A DNA stretch of 64,000 bases, taken from Georgenia subflava. Lineage in GTDB: Bacteria > Actinomycetota > Actinomycetes > Actinomycetales > Actinomycetaceae. Positions 8,989-17,338 of the stretch are shown here, in pieces. Each line of letters starts with the position of its first letter. The first letter of the stretch is position 1. The stretch lies in contig NZ_VUKD01000001.1 in assembly GCF_009193155.1 (NCBI RefSeq), positions 868,001 to 932,000 of the forward strand, written 5' to 3'. Below the pieces are notes generated by a model that was not told where the DNA came from, did not search any database, and was given only the letters and a program-made list of their open reading frames with translations. The translations under genes and the position numbers were made by a program.

Positions 8989-10110
8989 ATGACAAGCATC
9001 GAAGCTGATGCCAGGCCGGAGGACGGGCGGGAGCTGAAGTTCCGTGCCCTCGCCAACGACCTGCGCGCACGGATCGTCAGGGGTGTCTGGGAGCCGGGGG
9101 CGAAGCTGCCCACGGAGAAGCAGCTCTCGGTCGACCACGACCTGTCCATGACCACGGTCCGGCGCGCGCTCGACGAGCTCGTCGAGCAACGCCTGGTGGT
9201 GCGCCGGCAGGGCTCCGGCACCTTCGTGGCCAAGACCCCGCCGCGCTCGCGCGACACCCTGTCCGTCGGCGTCCTCGTCCCGAGCACGACCCAGTACTAC
9301 CCGCAGGTCCTCGCCGGCATCGAGACCACGCTGTCCGGCGCCTCGGCGCGGATGATGCTGGCGTGCTACCACTACGACTCGAGCGAGGAGGACCGTGACA
9401 TCGCCTCGCTCGTCGACGGGGGCGTCGACGGCCTGCTCCTCGCACCCGACCTCACGACCCCCGCCGACCCGGCGGCACGCCTCGAGGAGCTCCTCCGGCT
9501 GCCCGTGCCCGTCGTCCTGCTCGAGCGGCGGCTGTTCGACGCCGGCCCGGCGGACCGGGCCGAGTACGTGCGCACCGATCACGAGGCCGGTGCCTTCGAC
9601 GCCGTCTCCCACCTGGCCACGCTCGGGCACGAGCGGGTCGCCCTCATCTGCCGTCACCCCAACCCGACCGGCAACTGGGTGGTGCGTGGCTACAACGCGG
9701 CCGTGACGGACCTCGACCTCGCCCGGATCGACCCCGTGCTGGCAGCCAGCGACGACTGGTCGCCCGGTCGGGCCGACGAGGCCCTCGCCGAGCTGCTCCG
9801 CAGCCGCGCGACCGCCGCGGTCGTCTTCGGCGACCGGGAGGCCGCCCTGCTCGAGGGCGCCGCACGCCGGGCGGGAGTGCGGGTCCCGGAGGACCTGGCG
9901 CTCGTCGCCTACGACGACGAGAGCGCCGACGTCGCGGAGATCCCGCTCACGGCGGTGTCACCGCCCAAGCACACGCTGGGTCGCCTCGGGGCCCAGGTCC
10001 TGCTGACCCGGCTCAGCGACGGCGACGCCGCCCCGGTGCACCAGATCAACCTGCGTCCCCGGGTCGTCATCCGCGACTCGTGCGGCGCCCGCCTGCGAGG
10101 AGCACGATGA
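8989..10110 (+). CDS. GntR-type HTH / LacI-type sensor transcriptional regulator (AraR-like architecture)
   Basis: 373 residues; the ATG has an AAAGGA ribosome site. Residues about 13-80 are a GntR winged helix (KLPTEKQLSVDHDLSMTTVRRAL, then RRQGSGTFV). From about residue 85 the protein is a periplasmic-binding-protein-like sensor of the LacI/GalR kind (LSVGVLVPSTTQYYPQVLAGI; later VPEDLALVAYDDE). This chimera is typical of AraR-type sugar repressors. It is divergent from the importer/sulfatase operon and overlaps the next gene by four bases, so it probably represses both until an oligosaccharide or amino sugar binds. The ligand is unknown. Confidence 0.9.
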   Translation: MTSIEADARPEDGRELKFRALANDLRARIVRGVWEPGAKLPTEKQLSVDHDLSMTTVRRALDELVEQRLVVRRQGSGTFVAKTPPRSRDTLSVGVLVPSTTQYYPQVLAGIETTLSGASARMMLACYHYDSSEEDRDIASLVDGGVDGLLLAPDLTTPADPAARLEELLRLPVPVVLLERRLFDAGPADRAEYVRTDHEAGAFDAVSHLATLGHERVALICRHPNPTGNWVVRGYNAAVTDLDLARIDPVLAASDDWSPGRADEALAELLRSRATAAVVFGDREAALLEGAARRAGVRVPEDLALVAYDDESADVAEIPLTAVSPPKHTLGRLGAQVLLTRLSDGDAAPVHQINLRPRVVIRDSCGARLRGAR

Positions 10111-11114
10111 GACTCGGACTGATCGGGGCAGGCGCCGTCGGCGTGCTGCACGCGCGCGCGGCCCAGGAGGTCGAGGGGGTCTCGGTCGTGGCGGTGTGCG
10201 CCCGCGAGCGCGCGGAGGCCGCCGAGCTCGCCGGGCCGCTCGGCGCGGGCGTGCACACCGACTACCGGGAGCTGCTCGCCGTCGCCGGCGTGGACGCCGT
10301 CGTCGTCAGCACCCCGCACGCCCTGCACACCCAGATGGTTCTCGACGCCGCCGCCGCGGGCGTGCACGTGCTCGTCGAGAAGCCGATGGCGACGACGGAG
10401 CAGGACTGCGACGCCATGGTGACGGCGTGCTCCGAGGCGGGCGTCCGGCTCGCGGTCGGCCACATCCAGCACTTTCTTCCCGACAAGGTGGCTGCCGCCG
10501 CCGCGATCGCCGCGGGGGAGATCGGCGACGTCCTCCTCGTCCACGACTACCGCAGCACCGACTACCGGGCCGGCAGCCGGCCGGGATGGTTCTTCGACCC
10601 CGCGGTCGCCGGGGGCGGGGCCGTGATGAACATCGGCGGGCACTGCATCGACCGGATGAGCTGGCTGGCCGGCTCGCTCCCGGACGAGGTCCGGGCGCAC
10701 ACCTGGTCGCGCTTCGGCGTCGGCGTGGAGACGGACGCCGTCGCCACGCTGACGATGGCTAACGGGGTGGTCGCGTCCCTGACCATCACCTCGACGACGC
10801 CGCGGCACCTCGACGAGATCGTGGTCGTCGGCGAGCACGGCACGGTGGTCGCCGACCCGCGGGTCGGGACGGTGCTGCGCCGGGACGGCGACGTGCGCGT
10901 CCTGCACGAGCCGTCGAGCGACGACATCCCCGTGGCGTTCCGCCACCAGCTCGAGGCGTTCGTCCGCCACGTCGACGACGGCGCCACCTTCCCGGTGAGC
11001 CTCGAGCTCGGCAGGTCCGTCGTGGCGACGGTCCGCGCGATCTACCGCAGTGCGTCCGCCGGCCACCAGGTGCGCGTCGAGTCGCCCGAGATGGACCCGG
11101 TCCCGGCTGCATGA
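10107..11114 (+). CDS. Gfo/Idh/MocA family NAD(P)-dependent oxidoreductase
   Basis: 335 residues from the ATG that overlaps the regulator stop (ATGA), preceded by GAGGAG. A Rossmann fold opens the protein (GAGAVG, residues 7-12), and VEKPMATT is the conserved EKP motif of the family. GGAVMNIGGHCID precedes the C-terminal beta-sheet dimerisation domain. Family members oxidise or epimerise sugars, sugar acids and inositols, and a few are NAD-dependent glycosidases. In this locus it may act on the uronic acid or amino-sugar part of the substrate. The reaction cannot be named from the sequence. Confidence 0.88.
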   Translation: MRLGLIGAGAVGVLHARAAQEVEGVSVVAVCARERAEAAELAGPLGAGVHTDYRELLAVAGVDAVVVSTPHALHTQMVLDAAAAGVHVLVEKPMATTEQDCDAMVTACSEAGVRLAVGHIQHFLPDKVAAAAAIAAGEIGDVLLVHDYRSTDYRAGSRPGWFFDPAVAGGGAVMNIGGHCIDRMSWLAGSLPDEVRAHTWSRFGVGVETDAVATLTMANGVVASLTITSTTPRHLDEIVVVGEHGTVVADPRVGTVLRRDGDVRVLHEPSSDDIPVAFRHQLEAFVRHVDDGATFPVSLELGRSVVATVRAIYRSASAGHQVRVESPEMDPVPAA

Positions 11115-11216
11115 GCCAAGTCGGCACGCCCTCGGAGGACGCCGCCCGGGACGCCGGAGCGGCGGGCGCGCGGCCCGCCTTGGGTGTGGTGCTCGCCCCG
11201 TCCGGAGGGCGCCGCG

Positions 11217-12644
11217 ATGGCGAGCCGTGACCCCGAGCGACCCAACGTCGTCCTCGTCCTCGCGGACGACCTGGGGCCCTGGGCGCTCGGCTGCGCCGGC
11301 AACCCGGAGATCAGGACGCCCCACATCGACGGCCTCGCCGCCGAGGGCACCCGGCTGAGCCGGTTCTTCTGCACGTCGCCGGTGTGCTCGCCCGCCCGGG
11401 CGAGCCTGCTCACCGGCGAGATGCCGTCCGTCCACGGCGTCCACGACTACCTCGACGCCCGCCACGTCGGCCCCGACGGCACCGACTTCCTCGCCGGCCG
11501 CCGCAGCTACACGGACGACCTCGCCGACGCCGGGTACCGTCTCGGCCTGGTCGGCAAGTGGCACCTCGGCGCGAACGACCGGCCGCGGCCGGGCTTCGTC
11601 CGGTGGCTCGCCCACGCAGGCGGTGGCGGGCCCTACCACGGCGCACCCCTGCACGACGAGCACGGGCCCGTGGACGCGCCCGGCTACGTCACGGACGTGC
11701 TGACGGACGCGGCGCGGCAGTTCGTCGCGGCGGAGGCGGACCGGCCCGAGCCCTTCTACCTCTCGCTGCACTACACGGCCCCGCACAGCCCGTGGAAGGG
11801 GCACCACCCGGCCGAGTACACCGACCTGTACGCGGACTGCGCGTTCGACTCGGTGCCGCAGGAACCGACGCACCCGTGGGTGCCGCTCGTCGACGGTCAC
11901 CCGATCGGGGGCGAGGCAGACACCCGGGCCGCGCTGGAGGGCTACTTCGCGGCGGTCAGCGCCATGGACGCCGGCGTGGGCGGCCTCCTCGCCGAGGTGG
12001 CGGCCCAGGAGCTCGAGGAGAGCACGCTGGTGATCTTCACGAGCGACAACGGCTTCAGCTGCGGCCAGCACGGGATCTGGGGGAAGGGCAACGCCACCTT
12101 CCCGCAGAACATGTATGACGAGTCGGTGCTCGTCCCGTTCGTCGCGCGCCTGCCCGGGCGGGTGCCGGCGGGACAGGTGAGCGACTCCCTGCTCTCCGCC
12201 TACGACCTCGCGCCGACCCTGCGCGAGCTGTGCGGGCTCGGCGCCGGGCCCGGCTCCGGCCCGGGGCGCTCCTTCGCGGGCCTGCTCCGCGGCGACGCCG
12301 ACGAGGGCCACGACCGCGTCGTCGTGTTCGACGAGTACGGACCGGTCCGGATGCTGCGCACCCGCAGCCACAAGTACGTCCACCGCTACCCGCTCGGGCC
12401 GCACGAGCTGTACGACCTCGTGGCCGACCCCGCCGAGCGCACCAACCTGGTCGACGACCCGGACCATGCGGGGCTGCGTGCCGAGCTCGCCGCCGAGCTG
12501 GACGCCTGGTTCCGGCGGCACACGAGCCGCGACGCCGACGGGCGCGTGCTGCCGGTCACCGGCGCAGGGCAGGTGGCACCGCTGAGCGAGGGCACGGGCG
12601 CGTTCCGCGAGGCGGCGCAGTTCCGGGCCGTGCCCCGCTACTGA
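11217..12644 (+). CDS. Sulfatase, Cys-type (S1 family), fourth of the locus
   Basis: 475 residues from the ATG after GGAGGGC; an open extension upstream lacks a good start. LADDLG (15-20) supplies metal ligands, C57-S-P-A-R61 is the formylglycine site, and VGKWHLG and TSDNGFSCGQHG follow. There is no signal peptide. It is on the opposite strand from the other three sulfatases and follows the oxidoreductase by about 100 bp, so it is probably co-transcribed with the regulator. TSDNG in place of TSDHG is normal in a subset of S1 sulfatases, including GAG and N-acetylgalactosamine sulfatases. Confidence 0.93.
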   Translation: MASRDPERPNVVLVLADDLGPWALGCAGNPEIRTPHIDGLAAEGTRLSRFFCTSPVCSPARASLLTGEMPSVHGVHDYLDARHVGPDGTDFLAGRRSYTDDLADAGYRLGLVGKWHLGANDRPRPGFVRWLAHAGGGGPYHGAPLHDEHGPVDAPGYVTDVLTDAARQFVAAEADRPEPFYLSLHYTAPHSPWKGHHPAEYTDLYADCAFDSVPQEPTHPWVPLVDGHPIGGEADTRAALEGYFAAVSAMDAGVGGLLAEVAAQELEESTLVIFTSDNGFSCGQHGIWGKGNATFPQNMYDESVLVPFVARLPGRVPAGQVSDSLLSAYDLAPTLRELCGLGAGPGSGPGRSFAGLLRGDADEGHDRVVVFDEYGPVRMLRTRSHKYVHRYPLGPHELYDLVADPAERTNLVDDPDHAGLRAELAAELDAWFRRHTSRDADGRVLPVTGAGQVAPLSEGTGAFREAAQFRAVPRY

Positions 12645-12668
12645 ACGGGCCTCGACCGCCGCCGGCGC

Positions 12669-13520
12669 TCACGCGGTGGCGTTCACCTCGCCGGCGTACC
12701 AGCGCAGCAGCCGCTCGACCTCGGGGCCGACGGCCTCGTTGCCGGCCCGGAACCACGCGCGGGTGTCCACGACGTCGGGCCGGTCGCTCAGGAGCTTGCG
12801 GACCGCGCCGGTGACGAGCTTGTTCAGGTGCGTCGAGACGTTGATCTTCGTCATGCCCGCGGTGATCGCGGCGCGCATGCCCGCGTCGCTGACCCCCGAG
12901 GAGCCGTGGAGGACGAGGGGCACGGGAAGGGCCGCCGCGAGGGCCGCGACGAGCTCGGTGTCGATGCTCGCGTCCCGCGTCGTCATGGCGTGCGAGGAGC
13001 CGACGGCGACAGCGAGGAGGTCCACGCCCGTCTCCTCGACGAACCGGGCGGCGTCGCCGGGGTCGGTGCGTGCGGACGGGTCGTGCACGCCGTTCTTCCC
13101 GCCGACCTCGCCGAGCTCCGCCTCGACGGTCGCGCCCGCGGCGTGCGCACGCGCCACGACCTGGGCCGTCGTCGCCCGGTTGGCGTCGTCGGGCAGCCGC
13201 GAGCCGTCGTACATCACCGAGGCGATGCCCAGCTCGAGGGCCTCGTCGATGAGGCCGACGTCCTCGGCGTGGTCGAGATGGACGACGACCGGCACCGCGG
13301 CCGACCGGGCGACCGCGAGGACGCCCGCGGCGAGCGGGGCGAGGCTGCCGTGGTAGGCGACCGCGTTCTGGCTGATCTGGAGGACCACCGGCCGGCCCGC
13401 ACGCTCGGCGGCGGCGGCGAAGACCTCGGCGTGCTCGAGGTGGACGACGTTGAAGGCACCGAGCCCGGTGCCGGCGGCGCGGCACTCCCGGGCGAGCTGG
13501 GCCAGGTCAGCGAGCGGCAT
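12669..13520 (-). CDS. Class II ketose-bisphosphate aldolase (tagatose/fructose-1,6-bisphosphate type)
   Basis: 283 residues. Zn/catalytic motifs of class II aldolases are present: VVHLDHAEDV (Asp and His), VEAELGEVGG (Glu), VGSSHAM (His), LVLHGSSGV (His) and MTKINVSTHLN (phosphate site). Length and motifs fit the GatY/KbaY/AgaY group, which splits tagatose-1,6-bisphosphate into glyceraldehyde-3-phosphate and DHAP. Its start lies 14 bp inside the PfkB kinase gene and has a GGAGGAG site. Last step of the inferred N-acetylgalactosamine route. A fructose-bisphosphate or other ketose substrate cannot be excluded. Confidence 0.87.
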   Translation of the reverse strand: MPLADLAQLARECRAAGTGLGAFNVVHLEHAEVFAAAAERAGRPVVLQISQNAVAYHGSLAPLAAGVLAVARSAAVPVVVHLDHAEDVGLIDEALELGIASVMYDGSRLPDDANRATTAQVVARAHAAGATVEAELGEVGGKNGVHDPSARTDPGDAARFVEETGVDLLAVAVGSSHAMTTRDASIDTELVAALAAALPVPLVLHGSSGVSDAGMRAAITAGMTKINVSTHLNKLVTGAVRKLLSDRPDVVDTRAWFRAGNEAVGPEVERLLRWYAGEVNATA

Positions 13521-14463
13521 GGAGCTCCTCCACGGTGACGGCAGCGCGCATGCGCTGGTAGGCGGGCAGGTCGACGTCGCCGGCGAGCGGCGCGAGCACG
13601 GCGGACCCCGAGAGCGCGACGACGTCGGGCAGCCGGTCCGGCAGCTGCTGCCGGAGCGGGGCGTCCGGCGTGCCCGCCGCGAGGGCGTCGGCGAGTGCGG
13701 CGACGGCGGCGTCGCCGGCCCCGGTCGGGTTGCCGGAGAGGACCTCGGCGGGCCGCGCGCGCCACACCCGTGCCCCGGCCGGGTCCGGCAGGACCAGGAG
13801 CATCCCCTCCTCACCGCTGGAGACGGCGACGCCGCCGGCCCCGTGCCCCAGGAGGAGCTCGGCGCCGGTGCGCACGTCGGTCGCCCCGGTGGCCTCCAGG
13901 AGCTCGTGGTGGTTGGGCTTGAGCAGGTGCGCCCCCGCGGCGGCGGCGGCGAGGAGGCCCGGCCCGGACGTGTCGACGACCGTGCGCGCTCCGCTCTCGT
14001 GGAGCCGGCGCAGGAGCCGCGGAAGCTCGTCCGCGCCGGTGCCGGGCGGCGTCGAGCCCGCGACGACGACGACGTCCCCGGCCCGGACCAGGCTGGCGAG
14101 GTGGTCGGCGAGGGCGACCCACGCGTCCTCCGCGAGGCGGGGACCGGGCTCGTTGAGGACCGTCGCACCGTGGGTGTCGACGACGGTCGTGGTCCGGCGG
14201 GTCTCGGCCGCGACCTCGAGCCACTCCTGCGCGACTCCGTCGGTGGTGGCGAGCAGGGCGGAGAGGCGCTCGCCGGTCGCGCCGCCGAGGAAGCCGGTGA
14301 CGGTGACGGGCCGGCCGAGCTTGGCGAGCACGCGGGCCACGTTGACGCCCTTGCCGCCGGCCGCCTCGGCCACCTCACGGACGCGGTTGACCTCGCCCAG
14401 GCGGACGCTGGGCAGCGTGTAGGTGACGTCGACCGCCGGGTTGGGAGTGACGGTGCGGATCAC
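13507..14463 (-). CDS. PfkB-family hexose-phosphate kinase (1-phosphofructokinase / tagatose-6-phosphate kinase type)
   Basis: 318 residues from a GTG with a strong GGAGG site; the GTG overlaps the stop of the ROK gene by four bases. TPNPAVDVTY at the N-terminus and GGKGVNVARVLAKLG near residue 40 are hallmarks of the FruK/LacC branch, and GNPTGAGDAAVA near the C-terminus holds the catalytic Asp of the PfkB anion hole. Next to an AgaS-like isomerase and a class II aldolase, tagatose-6-phosphate is the likely substrate, giving tagatose-1,6-bisphosphate. FruK-like activity on fructose-1-phosphate is the alternative. Confidence 0.88.
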   Translation of the reverse strand: MIRTVTPNPAVDVTYTLPSVRLGEVNRVREVAEAAGGKGVNVARVLAKLGRPVTVTGFLGGATGERLSALLATTDGVAQEWLEVAAETRRTTTVVDTHGATVLNEPGPRLAEDAWVALADHLASLVRAGDVVVVAGSTPPGTGADELPRLLRRLHESGARTVVDTSGPGLLAAAAAGAHLLKPNHHELLEATGATDVRTGAELLLGHGAGGVAVSSGEEGMLLVLPDPAGARVWRARPAEVLSGNPTGAGDAAVAALADALAAGTPDAPLRQQLPDRLPDVVALSGSAVLAPLAGDVDLPAYQRMRAAVTVEELHAAR

Positions 14464-15347
14464 TGGACACCTCCGTCGGGGTGGGGCAGGGCGAGTGCGG
14501 CCGCGCCCATGCAGCCGGCCCACGGGCCCAGCGCGGCGGGCACGACCTCCGGGACGTTCCCCAGGACCAGCCGCTCGGCGAGCCGCTCGCGCAGCGGTCC
14601 GAGCAGGTCCTCACCGGCCCCGGCGAGCCCGCCGCCGATGACGATCCGGACGGGCCCGAGGAGACAGACGGCGCCCGCCAGGACGTCGGCGAGGCGGTCC
14701 AGCGCGTCGGCGACCACGGTTCGGGCCCGCGGGTCACGGTCGGCGAGACGACGGAACACCTCCCGGGCGCCGTCGGTCACCTCGCCGCCGGCCGCACAGC
14801 GCCGTGCCAGCGCAGCGGCCGACGCGACGCGCTCGAGCGGGAGGTCCGGCCCGCCGTCCGGGTCCGTGACGAGGACGTGGCCGATCTCCCCGGCGAACCC
14901 GGTGCCCCAGGGCCGTCCGTCCAGGACGAGGGCCGCCGCGATGCCGGTGCCGATGGGGACGAAGAGCATGGCGTCCGCCCCGGCGCCCCAGCGGGACTCG
15001 GCCAGGGCCCCGGCGCGGACGTCGTGGCCGACCGCGACCGGCTCCGCGAGGGCGGCGGCGAGCAGGTCGCGCACCGGGACGTCGCGCCAGCCCAGGTTGG
15101 CCGAGAGCGCGACGGTCCCGGCGTCGTCGTCGACGATGCCCGGCACGGCCACGCCGACGGGCAGGTCCGCGCCGGCCGCGCGACGCAGGTCGCGCACCAG
15201 GGTGGCGACGGCGGCCACGAGGGCGTCGGGCTCGCGCGGCGTCGGCAGGTCCCGGCGCTCGGTCAGGGTGCCGCCGGCGTCGACGACCCCGGCCTTGACC
15301 GCCGTGCCACCGACGTCGACGCCGATCGCCCGTGGTGCGGAAGTCAT
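14460..15347 (-). CDS. ROK-family sugar kinase
   Basis: 295 residues from the ATG overlapping the SIS gene stop (ATGA). The ATP-site motif DVGGT starts at residue 11. GHDVRAGALAE holds the catalytic Asp, and GEIGHVLV the conserved ExGH. The Cys-rich zinc motif (CxCGxxGCxE) that normally follows ExGH is replaced by a Pro/Asp/Gly-rich stretch without cysteine, so this is a zinc-less ROK variant. In this operon it is a good candidate for phosphorylating imported galactosamine or N-acetylgalactosamine, since there is no PTS, but glucose or N-acetylglucosamine are possible. Confidence 0.85.
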   Translation of the reverse strand: MTSAPRAIGVDVGGTAVKAGVVDAGGTLTERRDLPTPREPDALVAAVATLVRDLRRAAGADLPVGVAVPGIVDDDAGTVALSANLGWRDVPVRDLLAAALAEPVAVGHDVRAGALAESRWGAGADAMLFVPIGTGIAAALVLDGRPWGTGFAGEIGHVLVTDPDGGPDLPLERVASAAALARRCAAGGEVTDGAREVFRRLADRDPRARTVVADALDRLADVLAGAVCLLGPVRIVIGGGLAGAGEDLLGPLRERLAERLVLGNVPEVVPAALGPWAGCMGAAALALPHPDGGVQ

Positions 15348-16222
15348 CCGTCCGTGGCGGAGAGGATGACCGAGCGGGACAGGGAGCGCGGCCGGTCCGG
15401 GTCGAGCCCGCGGGCCTCGGCCCGGGCCACCGCGAGCCGGTGCAGCAGGACGAGGTGCGCCATCGGGTCGAGGTCGGAGGTCACGAGCTCGGCGCCCGTC
15501 GCGGCGACGTCGTCCGCCAGCCCCGAGGGGACCTCGCCGAAGACCCACACCACGCGGCCCGGCTGCGCGATCGCGACGGGACCGTGCCGGTACTCCATCG
15601 CCGGGTAGGACTCGGTCCAGGACTGGGAGGACTCGCGCAGCTTCAGCGCGGCCTCGTGCGCGAGCCCGATGGTCCAGCCGGTACCGAGGAAGGTGATCTG
15701 GTCGGCCGCCACCCACGAGTCCTTCACCGGCGCGGTCAGCGCGGCCTCGGCGTCGGCGACGACGGCGCCGAGGTCACCCTCGATGCTGGCGCGGAGCACG
15801 AGCAGGGCGGTGGTGGCGAACCGGGTCTGGACCACCGACTCCTCGTCGGCGAAGTCGAGGACGATCTCCGCGTCGGCGTGCGCGGCGGCGGGGCCGCCGC
15901 CGACGGCGGTGATCAGCAGCGAGGGCGTGGTCGTGGCGGCGAGGAGGTCGATGATCTCGGTCGTCGTCCCGGACCGCGAGATCGTGACGATGCGGTCGTA
16001 GTCGCGGCCGGCGGGGAACTCCGTCGCGGTGAACGCGTCGGTCAGGCCGTGCCCGGCCCGCTCGCGCAGGACCGCGTAGCTCTGGGCCATGAACCACGAG
16101 GTGCCGCACCCGACGACGGCGACACGCTCACCGGGAGCGGGGAGGCCGGCGACCTCCAGGTCCAGCGCGCGACGCCACACCTCAGGCTGGCTGGCGATCT
16201 CACGGGTGGTGTTCTGAGTCAC
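15344..16222 (-). CDS. SIS-domain amino-sugar-phosphate deaminase/isomerase (AgaS-like)
   Basis: 292 residues, GTG start with GGAGAT six bases upstream. It has two SIS domains: the first has GCGTSWFMAQ and ISRSGTTTEI (sugar-phosphate-binding Ser/Thr); the second has GTGWTIGLAHEAALKLRESS and the EYRHGP motif shared with AgaS and the isomerase half of GlmS. AgaS converts galactosamine-6-phosphate to tagatose-6-phosphate and ammonia, which fits the kinase and aldolase downstream. First gene of a four-gene coupled operon, divergent from a DeoR regulator. A fructoselysine-type or GlmS-like role is the main alternative. Confidence 0.85.
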   Translation of the reverse strand: MTQNTTREIASQPEVWRRALDLEVAGLPAPGERVAVVGCGTSWFMAQSYAVLRERAGHGLTDAFTATEFPAGRDYDRIVTISRSGTTTEIIDLLAATTTPSLLITAVGGGPAAAHADAEIVLDFADEESVVQTRFATTALLVLRASIEGDLGAVVADAEAALTAPVKDSWVAADQITFLGTGWTIGLAHEAALKLRESSQSWTESYPAMEYRHGPVAIAQPGRVVWVFGEVPSGLADDVAATGAELVTSDLDPMAHLVLLHRLAVARAEARGLDPDRPRSLSRSVILSATDG

Positions 16223-16249
16223 GTCATCTCCATGGTGTGTGCGTTTTTC

Positions 16250-16286
16250 TGATTAGAATCATCACAGATCGATCATCTTCAGTCAA
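16250..16286. promoter_or_regulatory. Promoter and candidate operator for the amino-sugar operon
   Basis: On the minus strand TTGACT (16281-16286) and GATGAT (16258-16263) are separated by 17 bp, a near-consensus promoter for the SIS gene. A perfect palindrome, TGATT-AG-AATCA, at 16250-16261 overlaps the -10 box, and GATCGATC lies in the spacer. Binding of the divergent DeoR regulator here would block transcription of the operon. Confidence 0.6.
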
Positions 16287-16331
16287 CGAGATGTCCGGCA
16301 GGTGATCGTCGGGACATAAGAGAGGGGACGG

Positions 16332-17117
16332 ATGGACCGGCACGACCGGCTCAACGCGATCCTCGCGCTCCTCCTCGAGCGCGAGGCGGTCCGGGTCGAC
16401 GAGATCGTCAGCGAGCTCGGTGTCTCCGCGGCGACCGCCCGCCGCGACCTCGACGCCCTGGCCGACCAGCAGCTCCTCACCCGCACGCGCGGCGGGGCGG
16501 CCACCCACCCGGGTTCCTCGGACCTGCCGCTGCGCTACCGGGGCGGGCGCAAGGCGTCGGAGAAGGCGCGGATCGCTCGCGCCGCGGCCGCGACCGTGGG
16601 CCTCGGCGAGGTGGTCGCCCTCAACGGCGGCACGACGACGACCGAGGTGGCTCGCGAGATCGCCACCCGACCCGACCTCCAGCCCGGTCGCGGCGGCAAC
16701 GGCATCACCGTCGTGACCAACGCGGTCAACATCGCCGGCGAGCTCACCGTTCGCCCGCACGTCCGCGTGGTCGTCACCGGTGGCGTGGCGCGCCCGCAGA
16801 GCTACGAGCTCACCGGCCCGCTGGCCGGCCTCATCCTCGACCAGATCACCGTCGACACCCTGTTCCTCGGGGTCGACGGCCTCGACCTCGACCGAGGTGC
16901 CACCGCCACGGACGAGAGCGAGGCGGCGGTGAACGCCGCGCTCGTCCGCGCCGCCCGACGGACGGTGATCGTCGCCGACTCCGGCAAGCTCGGCAAGAGC
17001 TCCTTCGCACGGATCTGCCCGCTCGAGAACGTCGACGCGCTCATCACCGACTCCGGGGCAGAGGGCGCCCAGGTCGAGGCGTTCCGAGCCGCCGGGCTCG
17101 AGGTCACCCTCGTATGA
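16332..17117 (+). CDS. DeoR-family transcriptional regulator (AgaR-like)
   Basis: 261 residues; the ATG follows GAGGGG. The N-terminal HTH is typical (HDRLNAILALL, then VSAATARRDLDAL), followed by TRTRGGA. The C-terminal DeoR sensor, related to ribose-5-phosphate isomerase, has ALNGGTTTTEVA, TNAVNIAGEL, VTGGVARPQSYELTG and VADSGKLGKSSF. Such regulators sense phosphorylated sugars; AgaR of enterobacteria controls N-acetylgalactosamine use. It is divergent from the SIS/ROK/PfkB/aldolase operon and is probably its repressor. Confidence 0.9.
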   Translation: MDRHDRLNAILALLLEREAVRVDEIVSELGVSAATARRDLDALADQQLLTRTRGGAATHPGSSDLPLRYRGGRKASEKARIARAAAATVGLGEVVALNGGTTTTEVAREIATRPDLQPGRGGNGITVVTNAVNIAGELTVRPHVRVVVTGGVARPQSYELTGPLAGLILDQITVDTLFLGVDGLDLDRGATATDESEAAVNAALVRAARRTVIVADSGKLGKSSFARICPLENVDALITDSGAEGAQVEAFRAAGLEVTLV

Positions 17118-17146
17118 GCGGGCGGGTCCACCCGGACGGGCACGCG

Positions 17147-17190
17147 CTCGTACGAGCACCCGCGGTCCACTCGTACGAGCACCCGCGGTC
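17147..17190. repeat. Two 21-bp direct repeats with palindromic cores, upstream of the FGE gene
   Basis: Copies at 17147-17167 and 17170-17190 are identical and begin CTCGTACGAG, itself a perfect 10-bp palindrome, then continue into a CACCCGCGG stretch. Period is 23 bp, close to two helical turns. They lie just after the DeoR gene and about 150 bp before the FGE start. Either tandem operators or part of a DeoR transcript end. Confidence 0.6.
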
Positions 17191-17338
17191 ATGGCACAGT
17201 GAAGTCTCCGCCTCGCAGTGGTCCCCAGCCTCACCCGTTCCGGGGCCGAGAGGTGAGGAGGTCCCGGTGCGAGATCCCACGACGGTCGCAGCCGGGACCT
17301 CGACGGAGGTTCCGGCCCCACGCCCCGGAGGTCACGAG

